Shown here one piece after another: positions 18,550-27,325 of a DNA stretch of 64,000 bases. The notes under the pieces are model-generated. The model ran no database searches, was not told where the DNA came from, and was given only the letters and a program-made list of their open reading frames with translations. Each line of letters opens with the position of its first letter. The first letter of the stretch is position 1. Source of the stretch: JAVDCA01 sp035764045 (GTDB taxonomy: Bacteria > Pseudomonadota > Alphaproteobacteria > Rhizobiales > Xanthobacteraceae); assembly GCA_035764045.1 (NCBI GenBank), contig DASTZX010000453.1, forward strand, positions 1 to 64,000, read 5' to 3'. The position numbers and the translations under genes are program-made.

Positions 18550-19539
18550 TCAGTCGAGTGATACGCCGCTCGCCTTGATCGGCGCAGCCCAGCGCTTCAC
18601 CTCGCTTCCCACGAATTCGTGCAGGTAATCCGGCGATCGGCGCTCCGGGGCGACGATGCTCGCCCCGATACGCTGCAGGGTGGCGGCGACCGCCGGGGTC
18701 TCGACCGTCGCCACCGTCGCATCGTGCAGCCGCGCGACGACCGCGGCCGGCGTACCTTTGGGGAGAAAAAACGCGCACCAGTTCGCTGCCTCGAACTCCG
18801 TGAGCCCCTGCTCATGAGCCGAGGCAAGCGCGGGCAGGCTCGGCGAGCGACCGCGGATGAGAATCGCGATCGCCTTGACGGCGTGGCTCTCGATCTGGGC
18901 GATGGCGATCGGCGTGTCGAGACACATGTAGTCGATCCGGCCCGCGATCAGGTCCTGCAGGGCAGGGGCGCCGCCGCGATAGGGGATGTGCGTCGGAGCG
19001 ATGCCGATCGCCGCGTTGAGCAGCGCGCAGGCGATGTGGGTCGCCGATCCGGCGCCGCCGGAGCCGAACTGGATCCGCCCCTGGTTGTCTCGCGCATAGG
19101 CGATGAAATGCGGCAGATCGTCCGCCGGAAAATCCTTGCGCGCGATCAGCACCAGCGGGGTCTCCGCGATGAGCGCGACCGGCGCGAAATCGGTCAACGC
19201 GTTGTACAGCGGATGCTTGTAGAGCGTCTGGTTCTGCGCATGCGTGCCGATGTTGCCGAGCACGAACTGGTAACCATCCGGATTGGCCTTGGCGACGCGC
19301 GCCGTTCCGTTCATGCCGCCCGCCCCGCCGATATTCTCCACCACCACCGGCTGACCGAGCAGCTCGCCGAGGCGCGGCGCCAGGATGCGTCCGATCGCAT
19401 CCATGGGCCCGCCGGCCGCGAACGGCACCACGAGGGTGACGGGCGCGGTCGGCCAGCTTTGCGCGGAGGCGGACGGCGCGCCGGCGAGAATTGTGGCCAC
19501 CGCGGCCACGATGGCGATGGTGATGCGGCTCTTCGACAT
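18550..19539 (-). CDS. Bug/TctC-type tripartite tricarboxylate transporter substrate-binding protein
   Basis: The product has 329 residues with a signal peptide (MSKSRITIAIVAAVATILAG, cleavage near ASA-Q). The Bug fold follows with VTLVVPFAAGGPMDAIGRIL near 34 and GGAGGMNGTARVAKANPDGY near 73. These periplasmic proteins bind carboxylates or other small molecules for TctAB permeases or for sensing. No tctA or tctB gene is nearby, so it is an orphan, as is common in this family. ATG 19539 has AGGGA upstream. It starts 8 bases past the end of bpsA on the same strand and is probably co-transcribed with it; whether it binds a polyamine-related compound is unknown. Confidence 0.87.
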   Translation of the reverse strand: MSKSRITIAIVAAVATILAGAPSASAQSWPTAPVTLVVPFAAGGPMDAIGRILAPRLGELLGQPVVVENIGGAGGMNGTARVAKANPDGYQFVLGNIGTHAQNQTLYKHPLYNALTDFAPVALIAETPLVLIARKDFPADDLPHFIAYARDNQGRIQFGSGGAGSATHIACALLNAAIGIAPTHIPYRGGAPALQDLIAGRIDYMCLDTPIAIAQIESHAVKAIAILIRGRSPSLPALASAHEQGLTEFEAANWCAFFLPKGTPAAVVARLHDATVATVETPAVAATLQRIGASIVAPERRSPDYLHEFVGSEVKRWAAPIKASGVSLD

Positions 19540-19547
19540 GCAGTCCC

Positions 19548-20702
19548 TCATCGTTCGCCGGCCCGACGACGAAACACCGTGCCGCCGCAATGGCGGCACC
19601 CCGCCTGCTTGAGCGCCTCGATGGTCGCGGGGGCCCCATCTTCGCCGAGCGCCGTCTCGGCGCCGCAATCGGCGCAAGCATAGACGCGCGCGCGCGGATT
19701 GACCTCGCCGGTGTAGAGCGGCCCGCTCCAGGCCGGAAGGTCGACGGCCGGCGCGTGCACCTGGCTCAGCTCGAACATGTCGCCCACGCCTCCGAGCACG
19801 CTTGCGCCGAGATAGCGGTTGAAGCCGGAATGCACGGCGCGGATCGCGAAGCCGAGGTCGAGCATGAGGCGCTGCAGCGCGACGAGCTGGGTCGCCGGCC
19901 ACTGGGTGAACGAGAAGTAGCACGCTCCCGCTCCGCTGAGCGCCTCACCCGCCCGCGCCAGGAACAGCTTCGCGCCCGCGAGCGTGTAGGGCGGATCGGT
20001 CGCGGCCACATCGAAGGCCCGCGCGAGCGCCGCGCGCAGGGGCGCGCGCAGGTCGTGCTCCACGACCTCGATCGCGACATCGGCGCTGGCCGCAGCCGAC
20101 CGCAGGAAGGCGACCCGCCGTGGATCGGATTCGATCACGGTGACGCCGCGCGTGAGATCGCGCGCGCCGAGCGCGCGGCCGACCAGGCCGATGGCGAGCG
20201 AGAGCGAATCGTCGTCGCCCAGCACCAGCACGCGTTTTCCCTCCAGCGCGCCGGTCTCGAGCATCAGCAGCGCACGCAGGACGGCGGTATCCGGCGTGCA
20301 CGGGCATTGATCGAGCGTGACGTCGACCGAGGGCGCGTCCGCGATCAGAGCGGCCAGCCGATCGACGGCGGGCTGGAGCATCGGCGGCACCACGAGACCG
20401 CGGCCGCCACAGGCCGGGCACGTGCCGCTGTGCGTCACCGCGAGGCCGAGCGCACGCTCGACGAAGCTGCGCCCGCCCGACGTGAGTGACAGTCCATGTT
20501 TGCGCTCGAGCAGTCCCGCCTTCTCGAGCTCCCGGCGGATCGCCGTGGTGACCGGGAGCGGCAGCCGCGCTTCGCGTGCGGCGTCCTGCAGCCGCAGCGA
20601 GCCGGCCCGGTAGACGGCGCGCAGAACCGCGGCAACGCCGGCCGGACCTTCGCGCAGCCGCGTCGCCCGCGCGACCTCATCCAGGATGGAGGCATCGTCC
20701 AT
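19548..20702 (-). CDS. bpsA: Branched-chain polyamine synthase homologue (N4-bis(aminopropyl)spermidine synthase, BpsA/DUF43 family)
   Basis: The product has 384 residues. A winged-helix-like N-terminus (1-90) precedes CPACGG at 95-100, the family motif DQ...T.DT..LRA at 131-144, the catalytic acidic motif GDDD at 162-165 in a Rossmann methyltransferase-like core, and TDPPYT at 235-240. BpsA transfers aminopropyl groups from decarboxylated S-adenosylmethionine to spermidine, making branched polyamines, and is best known from thermophilic archaea and bacteria. A further four-Cys cluster (C343, C346, C369, C372) closes the protein and looks like an added zinc ribbon. The start is divergent from a GNAT gene. 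Activity in this apparently mesophilic host is untested. Confidence 0.82.
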   Translation of the reverse strand: MDDASILDEVARATRLREGPAGVAAVLRAVYRAGSLRLQDAAREARLPLPVTTAIRRELEKAGLLERKHGLSLTSGGRSFVERALGLAVTHSGTCPACGGRGLVVPPMLQPAVDRLAALIADAPSVDVTLDQCPCTPDTAVLRALLMLETGALEGKRVLVLGDDDSLSLAIGLVGRALGARDLTRGVTVIESDPRRVAFLRSAAASADVAIEVVEHDLRAPLRAALARAFDVAATDPPYTLAGAKLFLARAGEALSGAGACYFSFTQWPATQLVALQRLMLDLGFAIRAVHSGFNRYLGASVLGGVGDMFELSQVHAPAVDLPAWSGPLYTGEVNPRARVYACADCGAETALGEDGAPATIEALKQAGCRHCGGTVFRRRAGER

Positions 20703-20803
20703 GCATTCTTTCTACTGCATGCCCGCCATACGCGCCAATTCTCCGGCGTGTCACGCTGATGTGCCGCTATGCTATGGGGTGAGGTCGGCAAGTGGAGGCG
20801 TCA

Positions 20804-21364
20804 ATGGCGGACAACCCGGCTGAGCGAGTGATGCTGCGGCGGCTCAAGCCGGAGGACGTGCCCGTGGTCGCGCGCTTCGAACGCGAGATCGCCGAGCTCT
20901 CGTTTCCCGACGATCCGGTGACGGACCTGGTCTTCTATGAGCGCCGGCTGCGGCAGGCCACGATCGACGCGAAGGGCCAACCGCTGGTCGGCGAATGCGA
21001 CGGGCGTATCGTCGCCTGGGCTTGGATCGGTGTCCGCGAGAACTTCGTCACCCATGAACGTTACGGCGAGCTTCGCAGCTTCTACGTGGTCGAGGACTTC
21101 CGTGCCACCGGCTACGCCCTGCGGCTCATGCGCGCCTGCATCGAGTATTGCGCGACGCAGGGGCTCGCGCGCCTGACCGGCCGCACGCATGCCGGCAACG
21201 AGGCGATGCAGTCGGTCTATGAGATATACGGCTTCGAAGCGAAGCATGTGGTGTACGAGCGCCATATCGCGCCGGCCGCCGGGCGTCCTGCCGCGCCGCG
21301 GGCGCGGCCGAAGCCGGGCGAGGACGGCCTGTTTCGCCGGCCGCGCGGCGACAGGTCGCGCTGA
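20804..21364 (+). CDS. GNAT family N-acetyltransferase
   Basis: The product has 186 residues. The GNAT core spans about 8-150: LRRLKPEDVPVVARFEREIA at the start, AWAWIGVRE in the central strands, and YVVEDFRATGYALRLMRACI carrying a degenerate acetyl-CoA loop (usual Q/RxxGxG/A, here RATGYA). A basic Pro/Arg-rich tail of about 35 residues follows. ATG 20804 has GGAGG five bases upstream. It transfers an acetyl group from acetyl-CoA to an unknown amine. It is divergent from bpsA across about 100 bases, so a polyamine acceptor is a reasonable but unproven guess. Confidence 0.8.
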   Translation: MADNPAERVMLRRLKPEDVPVVARFEREIAELSFPDDPVTDLVFYERRLRQATIDAKGQPLVGECDGRIVAWAWIGVRENFVTHERYGELRSFYVVEDFRATGYALRLMRACIEYCATQGLARLTGRTHAGNEAMQSVYEIYGFEAKHVVYERHIAPAAGRPAAPRARPKPGEDGLFRRPRGDRSR

Positions 21365-21418
21365 GGAGAAGTCTGGCAGCGGCTCGCCTGCACCGATCTG
21401 CGGGACTTCGCGTCCGTG

Positions 21419-22267
21419 TCACGACCCGAACGCCAGGATTGCAAGGGCGGCGACCGCGGCGACGAGACCCGCCGATTTGCGCAGCGTCATCGGCTCGCCG
21501 AGCGCGACCACGCCCAGCCCGGCGGTCACCACGAATCCCATCTGTGTGATCGGGACCAGGACGCTGGCGGCGCCGCGCGCAACGCCGTGCAGCATGAACA
21601 GGAACGCGAAGATCAGGACCGCGGCTGCGGCCGCCGTGTGCTTGAAGACCGCGCGGGGCGGCACGATCGTGCCGTCGAGCATGTGCAGGAAGACGGTCGA
21701 CAGAATGGTGAAGACAATGGCCTGCGCGGCGAGCAGCGTCTCTGGCGCGCCGCCATGACGCAGCCCTACGGTGTGGAAGAAATTGGCCGCCCCGAGCGAC
21801 AGGGTTGCGACCGATACCGCAGCCAGCGAGCCACGGTCTATGGTCGTGCGCCGATCGAGCCCGCCGAGCAGCAGCCAGATCGACGCCAGCGCCAGGATCA
21901 GTGCGAGCGGCATCGCGAGCCGGAGAGGCTCGCCCAGGATGACGATCGCAAGAGCGGCGGTGATGAGGAAATTCAGCCGGAAGATCGGCGCCACGATGCT
22001 GACCGCTCCCGAGCCCAGGCTGCGCAGGAATTGATAGAACCCGATGAAGATGAACAGGCCGGCGAGGCCGCCCCAGAGCGCCGCCCGCGAGAAGACGAGG
22101 GCGCCGGTCGCCCAGGCATAGAGGAAGACCGCGGGCGCGAAGAACCACGCCTGCCCCACCAGGAAGTGGTGCGGCTTCACCCCCGCCGCCGTCGCGCGCT
22201 TGTAGATGAAATCACCGAGCCCATAGCAGACGAGCGCCGCAAAGGCGTAGCCGGTCCCACCGGTCAT
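21419..22267 (-). CDS. EamA/DMT family transporter
   Basis: The product has 282 residues with ten hydrophobic segments in two EamA halves. Each half ends in the usual GEP motif (AIVILGEPLRLAMPL and GVVALGEPMTLRKSA). Family members move amino acids, nucleotides or other metabolites across the inner membrane; direction and substrate cannot be read here. ATG 22267 has GGGAC upstream; the frame extends to 22318 but a longer start would add a hydrophilic tail absent from the family. It is divergent from the flavin monooxygenase gene. Confidence 0.85.
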   Translation of the reverse strand: MTGGTGYAFAALVCYGLGDFIYKRATAAGVKPHHFLVGQAWFFAPAVFLYAWATGALVFSRAALWGGLAGLFIFIGFYQFLRSLGSGAVSIVAPIFRLNFLITAALAIVILGEPLRLAMPLALILALASIWLLLGGLDRRTTIDRGSLAAVSVATLSLGAANFFHTVGLRHGGAPETLLAAQAIVFTILSTVFLHMLDGTIVPPRAVFKHTAAAAAVLIFAFLFMLHGVARGAASVLVPITQMGFVVTAGLGVVALGEPMTLRKSAGLVAAVAALAILAFGS

Positions 22268-22347
22268 TCTGTCCCAGTCCGTGTGATTGATATCCGCGCG
22301 TGTCGTTTGATAGACCATACCGAGGAAAAATACAGGGAGATGCGCAC

Positions 22348-23574
22348 GTGAGTGGACGGCCTCGGGCCCGCCGGCGGGCGGTAGCGATCGGCGGCTCGAT
22401 GTCGGGCCTGTTCGCGGCCGCCTTCCTGCGCAAGATCGGCTGGGACGTCGACGTCTACGAGCGCTCGCCGGTCGAGCTCGTCGGCCGTGGCGCCGGGATC
22501 ACGACGCATCCGGAGCTGTTGCAGGCGCTCGAGCTCTGCGGCGCCGGCACGCACGACCTCGGCATCATGGTCGAGCGCCGGATCGCGATCGATCGCAAGG
22601 GCCGGGTCATTGCCGACAAGCCGTTTCCCCAGCTGCTGACCTCGTGGGACCGGCTGCAGCGCCTGTTGCGCGACGCCGTGCCGGCCGAGAACTACCATCT
22701 TGGCTGCAATTTCGAGCGCCTCGAGCAGGACGGGCGCGAGGTCGTGGTCCATTTCAGCGGCGGGCAGCGCGAGCGCGCCGACCTGCTCATCGGGGGCGAT
22801 GGGATCCGGTCCGCGGTGCGCGGACAGCTCGCCCCGGAGATCCAGCCGATCTACGCCGGTTATTACATCTGGCGCGGTGCTCCGAACGAGTCCGATCTCG
22901 CGCCGGCGACGCGCGCCAGCATCTTTCCCCATTTCACCTTCTATCTTCCCGAGCGCCAGCAGGTCATCGGCTATCCGATCGCCGGCTTCGACAACGATCT
23001 GTCGCCCGGGCGCCGCCGCTACAATTTCATCTGGTACCGGGTCGGCGATGCCTCCACGCTGCGTGCGATGTGCGTCGACGACAACGGGCGGCAGCACGAC
23101 TACTCGGTGCCGCCGCCGTTGATCCGCCGCGACCTCATCGGCAGCCTGCTGGCGGAAGCCGAGGAGGAGCTGCCGGCCGCGTTCTTCGATACGCTCCGCA
23201 AGATCGAGCGGCCGTTCTTCACGCCCATCTACGATTTCTCGTCGCCGCAGATCGTGTTCGGCCGCGCCATCCTGCTGGGCGATGCCGCCTCCAGCGCGCG
23301 TCCGCACATGGGCTTCGGCGTCGCCAAGGCGGGCGACGACGCGCGCGTGCTCGCCGACGCGCTCGCCGCGCACGACGATATCGATCGGGCGCTTGCGCAC
23401 TACCAGGCGGTGCGCGCCCCGATGGCGGAACGCATCATGCTGCACGGACGCAGGCTCGGCACGCATCTCGGCGTCGATCTCAAGACCGCGCAGGACCGTG
23501 AGATGTGGAAGATGCTGCAGGACTATCGTGCGATGATGGATTGGATCGCGGTGCCGAATTTCGTGGCGGCGTAG
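22348..23574 (+). CDS. FAD-dependent monooxygenase, 2,6-dihydroxypyridine 3-hydroxylase-like
   Basis: The product has 408 residues with the aromatic hydroxylase fold. The FAD-binding motif AVAIGGSMSGLFAAAFLRKIG lies near 10-30, LIGGDGIRSAVRGQL near 150, and ILLGDAASSARPHMGFGV near 310 binds the flavin ribityl chain. GGSMSGL in place of the more usual GAGIGGL, together with the length, points to the 2,6-dihydroxypyridine hydroxylase branch. It would use NAD(P)H and O2 to hydroxylate a ring compound. GTG 22348 is chosen because GGGAG lies 8 bases upstream. A paralogue of like length is at 41980-43212, and both sit next to branched-chain-type ABC importers. Confidence 0.85.
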   Translation: MSGRPRARRRAVAIGGSMSGLFAAAFLRKIGWDVDVYERSPVELVGRGAGITTHPELLQALELCGAGTHDLGIMVERRIAIDRKGRVIADKPFPQLLTSWDRLQRLLRDAVPAENYHLGCNFERLEQDGREVVVHFSGGQRERADLLIGGDGIRSAVRGQLAPEIQPIYAGYYIWRGAPNESDLAPATRASIFPHFTFYLPERQQVIGYPIAGFDNDLSPGRRRYNFIWYRVGDASTLRAMCVDDNGRQHDYSVPPPLIRRDLIGSLLAEAEEELPAAFFDTLRKIERPFFTPIYDFSSPQIVFGRAILLGDAASSARPHMGFGVAKAGDDARVLADALAAHDDIDRALAHYQAVRAPMAERIMLHGRRLGTHLGVDLKTAQDREMWKMLQDYRAMMDWIAVPNFVAA

Positions 23575-23655
23575 AACGCGGTTCTTCGCCCTCCCCAGCG
23601 AGCGGGAGAGGGCGGGGAGGGGGAAGCCGCTTGCTCGTTGCTTCCCCCTCTCCGG

Positions 23656-23679
23656 CTCTCCCCCGCAAGCGGGGGAGAG
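23656..23679. repeat. Intergenic palindrome
   Basis: Perfect 11-base arms (CTCTCCCCCGC and complement) flank AA. It lies in a 145-base purine/pyrimidine-skewed gap (23575-23719) that also contains looser copies of the same sequence around 23590-23650. Such elements are common between genes in this group. It has no T tract and is not a clear terminator. Confidence 0.7.
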
Positions 23680-23719
23680 GGCGCAAGCGCCGGAAGCGGA
23701 TTCTTCTGAGAGGTTGGGA

Positions 23720-24979
23720 ATGAGCCAAGACCTCCCCAAGCCCGATTACGCGCGCAACATGCGCCTCATCGGCTATTCCGATCAGGGCGGCCGGCCGGAT
23801 GGCGTGCAGATCATGGTGGAGCGCGGCTTCGCCTATATCGGCCACATGTTCTCCAAGGGCTTCAGCATCGTCGACGTACGCGACCCGCGCGCGCCCAAGC
23901 CGGCCGGGTACATCGCGGCGCCGCCCGGGACCTGGAACATCCATCTCCAGGTCCACGGCGATCTCCTGCTCGTCATCAACGCCAAGGACATGTTCGCGGA
24001 AGCGGCGTTCGCCGATGAACGGGCCTATTACCGCAGTCAGGTCGGGACCGTGGTCGGCACGGCGGATGCAAGCGTTGCGGGGCGCGACTGGACGGCCGGT
24101 CTCGCGGTCTATGACATCTCGACCCCGGACTCGCCGCGCCCGATCGGCTTCATGCCGGTCGATGGAGGCGGCATTCATCGTATTTGGTACACCGGCGGAC
24201 GCTGGGCGTATGCGTCGGCGTTGCTCGACGGCTTCACCGACTACATTTTCATCACCATCGATATGTCGGATCCGACGCATCCCCGCGAGGCTGGTCGCTA
24301 TTGGCTCCCCGGCATGCATCAGGCAGGCGGCGAGACGCCGTCGTGGGCGGCGACCCGCCGCTACGGCCTGCATCATGCCATCGTCCACGGCGATACGGCC
24401 TATGGGGCCTGGCGCGACGCCGGCCTCGTGATGATCGACGTGAAAGACCGCTCAGCCCCGAAGCTGATCACCCACCGCAATTGGTCGCCGCCATTCGGGG
24501 GCGGAACGCACAACTGCCTGCCTTTGCCCGATCGCGATCTGCTCGTGGTGCTCGATGAGGCCGTCCTCGATCATCAGGAGGACGGACTGAAGTTGATCTG
24601 GCTGTTCGATATCCGCGCGCCCGAAAATCCGGTCAGCATCGCGACATGCCCCACGCCCACGGAGGCCGATTACAAGGCCAAGGGCGCGCATTTCGGTCCG
24701 CATAATCTGCACGAGAATCGGCCCGGCAGCCTGGTGAGCTCGGAGCTGATCTTCACGACCTACCAGAACGCCGGCGTGCGGGTGTTCGATATCGGCGACC
24801 CTTACCGGCCGGTCGAAGTCGGCGCTCTGGTCCCGCCCGCGCCGCGCCGGCTCGTCGACCATCGGCCGAACCGCGCCTGCGTCATTCAGTCCACCGACGT
24901 GTTCGTCGACCGCGACGGCATTATCTATTGCACCGATTACAATGCCGGGCTTTACATCATGGAATACCTTGGCGGATGA
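23720..24979 (+). CDS. LVIVD-repeat (beta-propeller-like) protein
   Basis: The product has 419 residues with several LVIVD-type repeats: KGFSIVDVRDPRAPKPAG near 45, AGLAVYDISTPDSPRPIG near 120, DYIFITIDMSDPTHPREAG, AGLVMIDVKDRSAPKLI and AGVRVFDIGDPYRPVEVG near 345. Such repeats build a beta-propeller. No catalytic motif or signal peptide is visible, so the function is unknown. ATG 23720 has GAGAGG six bases upstream. It lies between a flavin monooxygenase and an ABC importer and is only 69 bases before the binding-protein gene, so it may belong to the same catabolic unit. Confidence 0.7.
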   Translation: MSQDLPKPDYARNMRLIGYSDQGGRPDGVQIMVERGFAYIGHMFSKGFSIVDVRDPRAPKPAGYIAAPPGTWNIHLQVHGDLLLVINAKDMFAEAAFADERAYYRSQVGTVVGTADASVAGRDWTAGLAVYDISTPDSPRPIGFMPVDGGGIHRIWYTGGRWAYASALLDGFTDYIFITIDMSDPTHPREAGRYWLPGMHQAGGETPSWAATRRYGLHHAIVHGDTAYGAWRDAGLVMIDVKDRSAPKLITHRNWSPPFGGGTHNCLPLPDRDLLVVLDEAVLDHQEDGLKLIWLFDIRAPENPVSIATCPTPTEADYKAKGAHFGPHNLHENRPGSLVSSELIFTTYQNAGVRVFDIGDPYRPVEVGALVPPAPRRLVDHRPNRACVIQSTDVFVDRDGIIYCTDYNAGLYIMEYLGG

Positions 24980-25048
24980 TGGGTTTTCGCCCCGCCGCGG
25001 GGACGCACCGAGAAATGCCCCTGAGCGGGCAAGAAGGAGGAGTTGCTC

Positions 25049-26296
25049 ATGTCGATCAAGCTTAACCGCCGCAAATTCCTGGCCGGCACAGCAGCCGGGA
25101 CCGCGGCGGCAACCATCGGCATGCCGGCAATCGCGCAGGGAGCGCCGTTCAAGATCGGGCTGCTCACCGTCAAGACCGGGCCTCTCGCCCAGGGCGGCAT
25201 CCAGATGGAGCAGGGCATCTCCGTCTTGCTCAAGCAGAAGAACAATACGCTCGCGGGCCGCAAGATCGAGTTCATATCCGCCGATACGGGCGGCAATCCG
25301 GCCGGCGCCAAGACCAAGGCGCAGGAGCTCATCGAGCGCGACAAGGTCAATGTCATCCTCGGACCGCTCGCGGCATTCGAGCTGCTCGCCATAACGGACT
25401 ATGTGCGCGACAACGCGACGCCGCTGATCAGCCTCGCGGCTGCCGAGGATGTGACCCAGCGCAAGGCCAATCCGTTCGTCATCCGCCCGTCGGCCACCTC
25501 GGCGCAATGCATGCACCCGCTGGGCGACTATGCCGCCAAGGATCTCAAGTACAAGCGGGCCGTCACGATCTCGGAGGATTTCGCCTTCGGCTACGAGCAG
25601 ATGGCCGGCTTCCAGCGCGTGTTCGAGGACGACGGCGGCAAGGTGATCAAGAAGCTGTGGCCGCCGCTGGTCACGCCCGACTACACGCCTTACATCGCGC
25701 AGATCGGGACCCCCGACTGCGTGGTCAATGGATTTGCCGGATCCAATCCGGTGAAATTCATGCGCGCCTACCAGGATCTCGGCCTCAAGGCGAAGATCCC
25801 GCTGCTCGCCGGCTGGACCGCGATGGATGACGCGCTGCTCAAGAGCCTCGGCGACGAGGCGGTCGGAGTGATCTCGGCGCATTGGTACTCGGCCGACGGT
25901 CAGTCCGCGAGCAACAAGCGCTTCGTTGCCGACATGCAGAAGGACTACGGTGTTCTGCCCGGCGGCTACTCGGCCGGCATGTATATCGCCGGCCAGTGCG
26001 TCGAGGCGGCGATCCAGAAGCTCGGCGCCAAGGCCGACGATCGCAAGGCCTTCGCGGAGGCGCTTCATCACGTGTCGCTGACCGACACGCCGCGCGGGCA
26101 GGTCCAGTTCGATCACCTCGGCAACGTCGTCGGCGACGTGTTCATCCGCAAGTGCGAGCGCAAGAACGGCAAGCTCGTCAATACGATCATCAAGACCTAC
26201 CCGAAGGTGAGCCAGTTCTGGACCTACGACGAGAAGGCGTTTCTTGCCAATCCGGTCTATTCCCGTGACTATCCGCCCGCCAAGAACCTGCAGTGA
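25049..26296 (+). CDS. Branched-chain amino-acid-type ABC transporter substrate-binding protein (first cluster)
   Basis: The product has 415 residues. A twin-arginine signal peptide (NRRKFLAG, then AAATIGMPAIAQG) precedes the two-lobed type I binding domain, with FKIGLLTVKTGPLAQGG at its start and GGNPAGAKTKAQELIERDKV near 90. It captures a solute in the periplasm for the permease encoded downstream. The presence of an aromatic monooxygenase upstream hints at an aromatic or organic acid rather than leucine. AGGAGG precedes ATG 25049. A 15-base-pair hairpin separates it from livH, which may let the binding protein be made in excess. Confidence 0.9.
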   Translation: MSIKLNRRKFLAGTAAGTAAATIGMPAIAQGAPFKIGLLTVKTGPLAQGGIQMEQGISVLLKQKNNTLAGRKIEFISADTGGNPAGAKTKAQELIERDKVNVILGPLAAFELLAITDYVRDNATPLISLAAAEDVTQRKANPFVIRPSATSAQCMHPLGDYAAKDLKYKRAVTISEDFAFGYEQMAGFQRVFEDDGGKVIKKLWPPLVTPDYTPYIAQIGTPDCVVNGFAGSNPVKFMRAYQDLGLKAKIPLLAGWTAMDDALLKSLGDEAVGVISAHWYSADGQSASNKRFVADMQKDYGVLPGGYSAGMYIAGQCVEAAIQKLGAKADDRKAFAEALHHVSLTDTPRGQVQFDHLGNVVGDVFIRKCERKNGKLVNTIIKTYPKVSQFWTYDEKAFLANPVYSRDYPPAKNLQ

Positions 26297-26400
26297 GCCC
26301 GCGATGACGGGCTGACGGCGCGGGTTCGAGGCCGGGACGGAACGTATTGCGGCGAAGCGTATTTCGGTTGGCCGTAGAAGCATGCGAGATCATCGACTTT

Positions 26401-26433
26401 GGACCGCGTTCCGACCGTGTCGGAACGCGGTCC
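26401..26433. repeat. Perfect 15-base-pair hairpin between the binding-protein and permease genes
   Basis: GGACCGCGTTCCGAC at 26401-26415 and its exact complement at 26419-26433 enclose a CGT loop. There is no T tract. Its place between a binding-protein gene and its permease genes suits partial termination or RNA protection. Its core GTTCCGAC recurs in the hairpin at 58007-58038. Confidence 0.85.
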
Positions 26434-26464
26434 ATGCGCGCCGGGCGGCGCGAGGACGGCTGAC

Positions 26465-27325
26465 ATGAATCAGTGGTTCATCCTGGCGGTGAACAGCATC
26501 GCCCTCGGAGGCTTGCTGTTCCTGCTCTCGGCGGGCTTTTCGCTCATCTTCGGCCTGATGCGCATCCCCAACCTGATGCATGGTTCCTTCTTCATGCTCG
26601 GGGCGTATTTCGGCGTCAGCATTCTCGACAGCGGCTACAATTTCTGGCTCGCCGCCCTGCTGAGCGGGGCCGCAATGGCCGTCATCGGCGCCTTCATCGA
26701 GCGCTTTCTGCTCCGTCGCCTGGCCGGGCAGGAGCTCGCCCAGGTTCTCCTCACGCTCGGGCTGTCCTTTGTCGTCGCCGACGTCTGCCTGATGGTCTGG
26801 ACCGGCGATCCGGTTCAGCCCGCGACGCCCGCGCACCTCGCCGGTGCACTGCAAGTCGCCGGCTTGTTCTTTCCACTCTATCGGGTCGCCGTCATCGTCA
26901 TTGCGGTGGTCGTCGCCATCGCGCTCTGGCTCATGGTCGATTGGACGCGCCTTGGCGCGATGATCCGCGCCGGAGTCGACGACGCCCCGATCGCCCGCGT
27001 GGTCGGCATCAAGGTCTCGCAGCTGTTCACCCTCATTTTCGCGCTCGGCGCCGGGGTTGCGGCATTCGGCGGCGTGATCGGCGCGCCGATTCTCTCGGTC
27101 TATCCGGGCCTCGATGGCGAGATGCTCCCGCTTGCGCTCATCGTGGTGATCCTGGGCGGCACCGGCAGCCTGCTCGGCGCGCTGGTCGGCAGCTTCATTA
27201 TCGGCCTGATCTACAATTTCGGCCAGGCGATGCTGCCCGATCTCGCCTACGTCATCCTGTTCTTGCCGATGGTCGCCGTGTTGGTGCTGCGTCCGCAGGG
27301 CCTGTTCGGCAAGGTCGTCCCATGA
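26465..27325 (+). CDS. livH: ABC transporter permease LivH (first cluster)
   Basis: The product has 286 residues and about eight hydrophobic segments, starting FILAVNSIALGGLLFLLSAG. The LivH signature region is FGLMRIPNLMHGSFFMLGAY near 27-46, and VVILGGTGSLLGALVGSFI is the cytoplasmic loop that contacts the ATPases. It pairs with LivM to form the inner-membrane channel. ATG 26465 lies 32 bases after the hairpin. The stop overlaps the livM start (ATGA). Confidence 0.92.
   Translation: MNQWFILAVNSIALGGLLFLLSAGFSLIFGLMRIPNLMHGSFFMLGAYFGVSILDSGYNFWLAALLSGAAMAVIGAFIERFLLRRLAGQELAQVLLTLGLSFVVADVCLMVWTGDPVQPATPAHLAGALQVAGLFFPLYRVAVIVIAVVVAIALWLMVDWTRLGAMIRAGVDDAPIARVVGIKVSQLFTLIFALGAGVAAFGGVIGAPILSVYPGLDGEMLPLALIVVILGGTGSLLGALVGSFIIGLIYNFGQAMLPDLAYVILFLPMVAVLVLRPQGLFGKVVP

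Noticed and set aside
23575..23719. Rho-independent terminator after the first flavin monooxygenase
   Set aside because: The palindrome at 23656-23679 is strong but lacks any T tract and resembles a dispersed intergenic repeat.
26339..26363. GGAAC upstream of livH as an EcfG promoter
   Set aside because: No CGTT or close variant occurs at 16-17 bases; the site lies in an operon-internal gap.
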